Assembly (NCBI RefSeq): GCF_024199925.1
Contig: NZ_JANADR010000001.1
Coordinates: forward strand, 7,877,501-7,941,500
Direction of reading: 5' to 3'
DNA from: Bradyrhizobium sp. CCGUVB1N3
GTDB taxonomy: Bacteria > Pseudomonadota > Alphaproteobacteria > Rhizobiales > Xanthobacteraceae
Length of the DNA stretch: 64,000 nucleotides
Below are positions 57,777 through 64,000 of this stretch, piece by piece. The notes beneath the pieces were generated by a model that was given only the letters and a program-made list of their open reading frames with translations, did not search any database and had not been told where the DNA came from. Position 1 is the stretch's first letter. Each line of letters begins with the position of its first letter. A program made the position numbers and the translations under genes.

Positions 57777-58064
57777 ACGCATTGGACCAAGCAGGAAAAG
57801 CGCCTCAATCGCGATTTCGGACGCAAGCGCTTTGGTGATGAAGGATACGCAATGGAAGAGTTGGTAGCGGAGCTCTGTGCGGCATTCCTCTCGGCCGATC
57901 TCAACTTCACGCCGGAGGTGAGGGAGGATCATGCGTCCTACATTTCGTCGTGGATCAAAGTCTTGAAGAGTGACAAGCGCGCGATCTTTACCGCGTCGTC
58001 GCACGCCCAGCGCGCCGCGGACTTCCTGCACGCGTTGCAGAACGAAGAATCCGCCGCAGCCTAG
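57777..58064 (+). pseudogene. ArdC-like antirestriction protein, C-terminal fragment
   Basis: From 57777 the frame encodes THWTKQEKRLNRDFGRKRF, GDEGYAMEELVAELCAAFLS, TPEVREDHASYISSWIKVLK and KRAIFTASSHAQRAADFLHAL, the C-terminal zincin-like metallopeptidase part of ArdC/DUF1738 proteins carried by plasmids and conjugative islands. The N-terminal DNA-binding part and the first half of the HExxH metal site are missing; only the final TH remains. The upstream codons read through the palindrome and are not homologous. It is a leftover of a conjugative module. Confidence 0.8.
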
Positions 58065-59232
58065 CGCGGGGAGAGGCCGCCGCTTGCAGAAGCGACGCCC
58101 CTGCTCGCCGCAGGCTGAAGAAACGTCTGCTTCCCGCTGAACGTCGGATGCTGATCCCGATCGAAGACGCCATTTCGTTGGCCGATGTGTGAAGAAATCA
58201 TCCGAAACTACGTGTAATCGCCGATCGCTGGACGCATGAACGGACCGTTCAAATCGAAGCGCTCAGCTTATTCTCGGACAAGATAGCATTTGAAGCATCA
58301 CCGCTTCGCGGCGAAGCCAAGGTCATTGCAGTTTTGCAGCGTGGCAGACCGGAATGGAGCCCGGCCCCGGGTAGGTTGCGGTTTCGTTGGCGGCCATGTT
58401 GGGGAGACTAGCTCGGAAGCTCGACTGATGGCGATGAGATCAATTCACGTGGCGAGTCTGAAGGGCCGTGCGCGCTTTCGGCGAGTCGCTGCGCGAATTC
58501 GAGCACGTTTTTGCGGCCGGCTTCATCCCCTATGCCCAGGAATGCTCGTATCAGCCGAAGGCCCTGTACCTCAAGCAAGCCGGATGAGTTCTTGTCGTTC
58601 ATTAAGCGTTTGTGGAGATGGGAACTGGCAGTGAGCCCCGCATCCAGCGCGGCTATCTGCAGCCCGAGGACGCGCGGCAGCAGCAGGGTGAGGGCGAGGA
58701 CAACACCTAGGTCAAAGCTTCAGCCAAGCGTGCCACCGGCATTAAAGCACTACGCAAGGCGAGGCCCGGCACTGGAGGCAAATCTGGCCGGGCCTCTATG
58801 CCGCCAATCACGTGCAGGGGCTGACTGACGATAACGAATGATTGCACGGCAGGCTGACGACGACCTTACGAAATCCTGACGGAATTAAGACGCTAGCGCG
58901 TTCAACCTGGAAACACCGGCACGACTTGGGCACGGACCGTCCGGGGCGGAGTGCTGATCATTGTTGTTCGACCTTTCCCATTTGGGAGAGCCATCATCGC
59001 TGATGCGAGTCGAATGAAACAATTGGGAGTGATGCACCGTGAGGACTGTGGGAGACGTTGACGGGTGATGGTTGGAGCGTGGCAAGTAGTTTGTTCGACG
59101 ACGCTAAAGAATATTGCAAACTTGATGACGCTGGATCGAGCGGACGCCATTCCTCAGAGCACACAATCGTGACTGGTCAATCCGCGAAATGCTTCGTTGA
59201 CTGTGAGATGCACGGAAATACGCTGATGCTGA
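58065..59232. other. Gene-poor region with one possible short regulator scrap
   Basis: Mostly unrecognised. On the minus strand, 58408-58602 encodes 64 residues including GLLEVQGLRLIRAFLGIGDE and NVLEFAQRLAESA. This resembles the C-terminal helix pair found after helix-turn-helix domains in many alphaproteobacterial regulators, and it may be a fragment or a small gene. The rest shows nothing I can support. Confidence 0.4.
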
Positions 59233-59415
59233 TCAGCGTTGATGGCCGAGACCTATTCCCAATTGCAATGCCTTCTGCCGAAGCGCACCAACAGATCTTT
59301 TCATTTGCTTCGAGATCCTCGCAACCGGAGTCTTCGCCTTCGAATGTTGCTTTAGCAGCTTTAAATCAGCAGCAGTGTAGGACTTGCGAGCCAAAATCTT
59401 TTTTGCTTTCGCCAC
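59233..59415 (-). CDS. 60-residue conserved basic protein
   Basis: The product starts with GTG at 59415, six bases after GGAG. The sequence has a lysine-rich start (MAKAKKILARKSYTAADLKL), then LKQHSKAKTPVARISKQMKR and SVGALRQKALQLGIGLGHQR. It matches a small family common in Rhizobiales in which a SANT/Myb-like helix-turn-helix (TAADLKLLKQHS...GALRQKA) is followed by GIGLGHRR. A DNA- or RNA-binding role is plausible but not shown. It is intact and stands alone among scraps. Confidence 0.8.
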   Translation of the reverse strand: MAKAKKILARKSYTAADLKLLKQHSKAKTPVARISKQMKRSVGALRQKALQLGIGLGHQR

Positions 59416-59529
59416 ACCATTCTCCTCTATCGGGCGGCTTACATAGCAGGTCCGATCTAACAGTCAAATCGTCTTTAAAATAATCAACCAAACCGCGATA
59501 CTTGCATTCCGTCGCGCGGTCAATCGCAG

Positions 59530-59760
59530 CACGCCGGGAAGGGCTTCGCTGGCATCTGGGCTGAGTTCAAGGGCAACTGCGCCATCAAGTCCAGGCCGCT
59601 TCCGATGACCGATGACGAGTGCGATGTTTGGATGCGGACGCCGTGAGACGAGGCGAAGGTTGCCACGGCCTCCGCCGGTCGAGGTGCATTGAAGACATTC
59701 CAGTCATGCAATGAGACCCGCCGAGCTTGCCTGATCAACGGAGGCGCTTCGGCAACTTTG
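59530..59760 (+). pseudogene. SOS-response-associated peptidase (SRAP/YedK) remnant
   Basis: In one plus-strand frame the bases read GKGFAGIWAEFKGN, then PLPMTDDECDVWMRTP, a TGA stop, and DEAKVATA. This corresponds to the SRAP-domain order (AGLWEEWK..., MPVILTxEEC...WL, DEA). The N-terminal catalytic Cys2 region and the middle are deleted. Only a scrap of an approximately 220-residue gene remains. Confidence 0.65.
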
Positions 59761-59818
59761 GAAGTTTGTCGGAATTGAACGGTGCTACCTGCTCGAACCG
59801 TTCAGGTGGCCGCTTATG

Positions 59819-60187
59819 CTAGGGCCGCTTCTCGTCGTTTAATCGCCGCACTGCCCGGAACATCGTAGTCGATCCAGACGCACGAGCCGAGTACCTCGTC
59901 GAGGAAGTTGAGCGCTGTGTCGTTATGCACGACGAGCGTCCCCGAGTCCTTCGAAGACCGCGCGCATATCGCTGGCGGGGAAGTCGGGGCGGAGTTTTCC
60001 GTTTTTCAGCGCGATCGCCTGTGCGCGCGAGAAACAGGACAGGATCTGGAACATCTTTCTCCTGATAAACCACACCGCGCGATCCGGTCGCATCCCGAAC
60101 GCGTTGCAATTCGAACCCCTTCGTTGACTGATGCGTACGCCGGTCGGCACGTGCTTCTTTCGCCAAGGAAGTTGGCAAAACCCGCAC
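59819..60187 (-). pseudogene. Unrecognised gene remnant with a frameshift
   Basis: Two minus-strand frames join into a protein-like sequence: KMFQILSCFSRAQAIALKNG, KLRPDFPASDMRAVFEGLGD, then after a shift near 59935 VHNDTALNFLDEVLGSCVWI and DYDVPGSAAIKRREAALA. The composition is that of a real protein, but I cannot name the family. The start is unclear. Confidence 0.45.
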
Positions 60188-60297
60188 GGTGGAATCGGCG
60201 TCACCTATTCTGATCCGGCGCTCAACCGGTCAAATTCACCGTACAGAGATAGTAAGTCGCCGCGAGGGGGCTGATCTACGCCCGAATTTTCATATCA

Positions 60298-61857
60298 TCA
60301 ATCTTGCCTTGAGAGATTTTTGCCACCGTAGTACTCCTCCGCCGCCTTCCGGCAGACACCTGCGTAGAACTCATCCGCATCCTCAATCGTGTAACCTGCG
60401 CCTGCGAAGCAACCGCGCGCTATTTCGTGGAGCGTGTGCCGAATTGAGCTCGTGTCGTCGTACACAGCGTTCAGGCAGGCTGCGATCACTATCACTTCTT
60501 CCTTTGAGAGGCGCGGCTGACCACTCATCAAGCGCGCGTGGTTGATGCAGGCGACCGCGTTGGCGCACGTGAATGAGTCACCCAATCCAGAGCAGTCCTC
60601 GAACCCATTGCCCTGCTCGTTCAACTTGAAGTGCGCGATGGGCAGGTATTTCATGCCCGCGATCTCCGGATGGTTCACATCCTCGACTACTGCGGGATCG
60701 TGACCCGAACGCATTTCCTGAAGGCGAGTGTCGAATTGCTGCAGCCGCTCCCCAACCAGGCTTTTATTGCGCTTCAGCGGGTTCTTGTTCGGATCTTCGA
60801 ACATCAGGGTCGCATCGAGCCTCTCGGTTTCTGCTCGTGACAGGAAACCGTGTTCGGCCAGTGTCCGCATTACGACGTTCTCGGAATGTCCCCAATGCGC
60901 GTCCGCTGAATAGACCTGTCTAACGTTTAGGATGGCCTGGCCAGCAGCAAACTGGACCTCCTCGCTAAGGCCGCGGTCGTTGGCGAGCAGCGCCTCGAGC
61001 GTTTCGGTGCATCGCTTAGACGTTAGTCCCTTCTCGCCCTGCAAGGCTTCTCGCCAGTGTTGCGCGCCTTTGTTAATAAACGGGTGAGTTATCGACCTCG
61101 ACGTGTAGCCGTAAGCGCCGGTCTCCTCGTTGAGCACGCCCGTCAGCGCGTATTTTTTCTTTTGATCGTACAGCGGGCTCTTCGTCAGGTCTGGATCCTT
61201 CGGTATCTGCGGCGGTTTATACTTGGCCACGCACTCGTCGTTGATGAGATGCCCCTTTATGCAGGCTAGGTTTAGAACGAGCGACTGGTGCGCCTGCGTT
61301 GTGTCCACCAGGCGGGCGACGTGCACGCGAGTCGCCGCCCGGTAGTCGATCATGGTTACGAACTGGTTGTTGCCACAGGTGCGGATTGGGTTGAGGGGAC
61401 GCCCATTCAGACGCTGAGCTTCGGCGTCGGCGGCGTGATACCCTGTGTAATACTCCCTCGCGTTCGCCTGGGCTGTCCTGAGCCGTTCGTTGCTGGTGAA
61501 GCCCATTTTCCCGTCATGCAGGGAGGTGGTGGACAGGAAGAAGTCGTTGGCGACCTTGTCGTAGGCGTAGCCTGCACCCGCGAGGGCCAAACCGAACTTT
61601 ACCACGCGGGCAAGAAGGCCTGGTCCGTCTCCTATTCCGCCTTCCGTCGCTCGTTCCCCTCCATACTCTCCCTCGCTGCCCTCGGGCAGTGCAGTGTTCC
61701 GCAGAGGTGGGGCTGTCGTACTCCTGGAACGAAGCGCAGCCAGTGAATGATGGGCTTCGTCGATGGCCATTCTCATACCCGCGATCTCAGCCGACCCGTC
61801 AAGGATCCTCTCCCCAAGCGCTAAAAAACCGGTAAGTTGGTTATTGCCCATTCGCAT
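60298..61857 (-). CDS. 519-residue protein, candidate type III effector
   Basis: An intact frame with AGGAG before ATG 61857. The N-terminal 60 residues are rich in Ser, Ala and Gly with helical stretches, and there is no signal peptide (MRMGNNQLTGFLALGERILD, HHSLAALRSRSTTAPP), as in type III secreted proteins. A weak hydrophobic helix follows (LARVVKFGLALAGAGYAYDK). The large C-terminal part has no motif I can name: YYTGYHAADAEAQRLNGRP, WREALQGEKGLTSKRCTETL, ADAHWGHSENVVMRTLAEHG, DCSGLGDSFTCANAVACINH, IVIAACLNAVYDDTSSIRH. A poor tts-like sequence lies about 220 bases upstream. Effector status is inference. It is the largest unknown gene in the window. Confidence 0.6.
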   Translation of the reverse strand: MRMGNNQLTGFLALGERILDGSAEIAGMRMAIDEAHHSLAALRSRSTTAPPLRNTALPEGSEGEYGGERATEGGIGDGPGLLARVVKFGLALAGAGYAYDKVANDFFLSTTSLHDGKMGFTSNERLRTAQANAREYYTGYHAADAEAQRLNGRPLNPIRTCGNNQFVTMIDYRAATRVHVARLVDTTQAHQSLVLNLACIKGHLINDECVAKYKPPQIPKDPDLTKSPLYDQKKKYALTGVLNEETGAYGYTSRSITHPFINKGAQHWREALQGEKGLTSKRCTETLEALLANDRGLSEEVQFAAGQAILNVRQVYSADAHWGHSENVVMRTLAEHGFLSRAETERLDATLMFEDPNKNPLKRNKSLVGERLQQFDTRLQEMRSGHDPAVVEDVNHPEIAGMKYLPIAHFKLNEQGNGFEDCSGLGDSFTCANAVACINHARLMSGQPRLSKEEVIVIAACLNAVYDDTSSIRHTLHEIARGCFAGAGYTIEDADEFYAGVCRKAAEEYYGGKNLSRQD

Positions 61858-62453
61858 CTCGCCACTCCTGGATAATGGTTCAACAACTCACAAGCAAACA
61901 CCGGGCGGCGGCGTCAGCCCACTCGAGGTACTGATTACGCTTTAAAAGAACTCGCATGCAGCAGACGGCAGTCTGCTCCGTTTGGTCCTTGTTCGGCTTC
62001 TGATAGCCGCAAAACGCTGGTCGTGTTCAAAACAGAAACGCCTTAACTGACATCTGCCTCACGGTATCAACGCCCAAACGTCTGAAACCTGACGGGTTCG
62101 TTACCCCCCTCAAAGGAGCAGCGCGGGCGTAAACGGACGTCCGCGGCGAGAGGACGCTGTTCCTGTCCGCCCGCTGACAGGAAAATTAGCGGTCACATGA
62201 CTTTGCACCGAGCTCGAATGAGGAAGCACTGAGTCACATGCCCCTAACTTCCAGAGTCGACGATCGCTGAGCACGATGCCGACTAGCCACGGGAAAGAGC
62301 ATCCCCCGGGCATTACCGAGTCCTGCACTCTTTGTGCCAAGGTAAGATCCGCAGTTCGCATCATGTTTGCGTCGGATTTGTCAGCTTTTCGACTTGCCCA
62401 TGTCTTAGTATTACAGTTGTTTTTTCGGTAGGCTTCTGAATCTATGGGCAACC
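61858..62453. other. Upstream region of the effector candidate
   Basis: About 600 bases without a gene. On the minus strand GTCAGGTTTCAGACG (62081-62095) resembles the first half of a tts box but fits poorly in the second half. Confidence 0.35.
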
Positions 62454-62951
62454 ATGATTCGGAGATCGTGGACGCGGGCAGCGTCGATAGAGGAAACGCT
62501 TGCGTTGTGGGCGGCGTCGCTTCGGGAGATCAAGAAGCGGAATCGTCCGTTGTTCACGCAAGAGCGTGTTGCCACGAATGCCGGCCTGTTCCTGGAAGGC
62601 TTGCTTGGAGATGAACAACGCAAGACTGGTTGGATGCGCGCGGAAGCGGCTGGCGAGCCCGGCCCATGGCGCCAGCAGGCGATCTTGGGTCGCGGGGATT
62701 GGGACGCCGATGCCCTGCGCGACTTCGTGCGTGACTATGTCATCGAGCATTTGGCGGATGACGATGCGGTTAGGGACATCGTTCGAGTGCAAGGCGACAG
62801 CATGGCGCACCGCCGGTCTTCTCGAATCCGAAACTCGACGCTTCCACTTGTGCCGGAGGCGTATTCGATCGTGCGGCCTGCCGATAAAGGTCGAGTGGCC
62901 TGCGGTCCATCGATTTTCATGGGCCTATACGCGACAGTCATTGCAGGTTAA
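62454..62951 (+). pseudogene. IS701-family transposase, N-terminal fragment
   Basis: The frame includes EETLALWAASLREIKKRNRP, LFTQERVATNAGLFLEGLLG, KTGWMRAEAAGEPGPWRQQA and ADALRDFVRDYVIEHLADDD, the conserved start of IS701-like DDE transposases. Homology stops just before the first catalytic aspartate (normally VIDETGF) at about 62780; the remaining codons are unrelated. No terminal inverted repeats were found by eye. Confidence 0.8.
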
Positions 62952-63489
62952 GCCCTGCATCCAGTCAACGCCCTGCGGTGCAAACGAAGGATCCGCATTG
63001 AGGGCTCGCTGTCGAGCAACTGAGACGGGCGTTCAGTACGCTAATCCAGAGTTTGATTCGTCATCACGGTGCACGGCCGCGCCAAACCCGCGGTTTTATT
63101 GAACAGAACGACATCCGATTGACGCCGGATTCCGCCATGGCATGCTTGTCCTGAGGGCAGAGAAAGCCTGCCTTCGGGATGTGAGAACCTCTCGGTTAGC
63201 GTAATGGTGTCACGTCACGAGCCGCCTTTCGACCCTATGGGCCGGGAGGCGGCGGAGTCTATGCCTAGCAAGGTGAGCAGGTTTCGGCGGTTGCGAGGTT
63301 CATATATCAACTCAACGCGCTGCAGGAGCCCGCTCCATCGCAGGATTTTCTATCCGACCGATGTCGGCTCGGGGTTAAAGACGAAATCTCCGTGCCGTTG
63401 GCGCATTTCCGTTTTACCCCATAAGCAGGCATCGGCTGTTTATGAGTGCACTCCCCAGATGCTCTGCAACGAGTTGCCGCAATGAAATT
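62952..63489. other. Spacer without recognised genes
   Basis: No recognised coding sequence, repeat or regulatory box. Confidence 0.35.
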
Positions 63490-63795
63490 CTAAAACAGAT
63501 GCGTGGCGTTCATGCGCGTCGTTGCAATAAGTTGATCAATCCTCCTGGACTGCGCCTCCAGTCGCTTTCGAGTTGCCCCGCTTTCGATCCGGCCAATGAG
63601 AAGCCGAATGCATGCGTTTGCGCGCTCAAGGAAGACAATGACGTCACGCAGATCGTTCGCCGTACGAATTCCTTCACTGTGGATCTTCGAAAGCAAGGAT
63701 GCTGCAAGGCTCATGACTTCGGAAGCTTCCGAATGCGACCGGTCTTGTTCGGACCTGCCTGGGTCGAGTTGAGGAAAGTTCAGGATCGTAGCCAT
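63490..63795 (-). CDS. 101-residue hypothetical protein
   Basis: A protein-like frame beginning MATILNFPQLDPGRSEQD, with a helical middle (ASEVMSLAASLLSKIHSEGI, DLRDVIVFLERANACIRLLI) and a basic C-terminus (RKRLEAQSRRIDQLIATTRM). Small helical proteins with a similar MATILNFP-type start occur in rhizobial symbiosis regions, from memory. No strong ribosome binding site is seen, so the start is uncertain. Cytosolic; function unknown. Confidence 0.6.
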   Translation of the reverse strand: MATILNFPQLDPGRSEQDRSHSEASEVMSLAASLLSKIHSEGIRTANDLRDVIVFLERANACIRLLIGRIESGATRKRLEAQSRRIDQLIATTRMNATHLF

Positions 63796-64000
63796 CTAGT
63801 CAATAAATCTGAATAGGTGATCCCGCGGTCATGGTTACCTTGCCGAAGGAATCAAAACAAGAGTGGATGAAAAATGACAACAGCCGCAGAGCGAGCGCAA
63901 GCAAAAACGTCGGGCTGGCACATGCGCAATGAACTCTCGCTATGAGCGTGCCGGCACTAAACGCGCTTGGCTCTGACGGACGGCTCGACCGTAAGGCGGT
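63796..64000. other. Right edge of window, nothing recognised
   Basis: No feature can be supported in the last 205 bases. Confidence 0.3.

Noticed and set aside
62790..62830. VRVQGDSM stretch as a LexA/S24 peptidase motif
   Set aside because: It follows a transposase fragment without the needed catalytic Lys region or DNA-binding domain; likely chance.
1..64000. tRNA genes, rRNA genes or CRISPR arrays
   Set aside because: I looked for tRNA arms and T-loop motifs, rRNA signatures and regularly spaced repeats and saw none; a tRNAscan-SE, Infernal and CRISPR-finder run would be decisive.

Overview
The window looks like part of a symbiosis island from a Bradyrhizobium-type root-nodule bacterium. 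The main reasons are a complete Nod-factor operon in the Bradyrhizobium order (nodABCSUIJ-nolO-nodZ), a NodD regulator beside a nod box, a NolA-like MerR protein, nifA with the rhizobial cysteine cluster, two further nod boxes, and a TtsI-type (tts) box in front of a type III effector-like gene. Many broken genes, integrase and transposase scraps and long gene-poor spacers are also typical of such islands. Family names rest on reading the translated sequence; no database search was possible.

Left part (1-8.4 kb): the 5' end of an aminotransferase (hisC-like) runs off the edge. It is followed by a frameshifted cystathionine-lyase gene, a frameshifted pyruvate-oxidase-like gene, an intact LysR regulator, a 73-residue protein of an unknown family, a shortened nolA and a branched-chain amino-acid binding protein.

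Nod region (8.7-20.5 kb): nodD1 is divergent from a nod box and a leader of about 870 bases. Then come nodA, nodB, nodC, nodS, nodU, nodI, nodJ, nolO and nodZ on one strand. Together they build and export a lipochitooligosaccharide that is N-methylated, carbamoylated and fucosylated. After a gene-poor stretch come nifA (22.2-24.0 kb) and a LysR/NodD-like gene broken at both ends. No fixR is seen before nifA and no nodD2 beside nodD1.

Middle part (25-45 kb), mostly minus strand: an acyl-CoA ligase next to a transporter scrap, a pair of P-loop (ParA-like) ATPases with a zinc-ribbon protein, a three-gene biotin-dependent acyl-CoA carboxylase, a small secreted cysteine-rich protein, a tail-anchored small protein, an unknown gene behind a reverse-strand nod box, a broken acyltransferase, and an 1862-residue multi-sensor kinase on the plus strand.

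Right part (45-64 kb): a frameshifted NopD/Bel2-5-like effector behind a tts box, a third nod box, a small cysteine-rich protein, a glmS/nodM gene with clearly higher G+C than its neighbours, a secreted polygalacturonase and a convergent pectinesterase. These are followed by a luciferase-like oxidoreductase, a queD-like gene, a cut-off integrase, a class V aminotransferase, an ArdC fragment abutting a perfect 22-bp palindrome, SRAP and IS701 scraps, and a 519-residue effector candidate. The joint theme is host signalling (Nod factor, nod boxes, type III effector, cell-wall hydrolases) plus nitrogen-fixation control, embedded in decaying accessory DNA.
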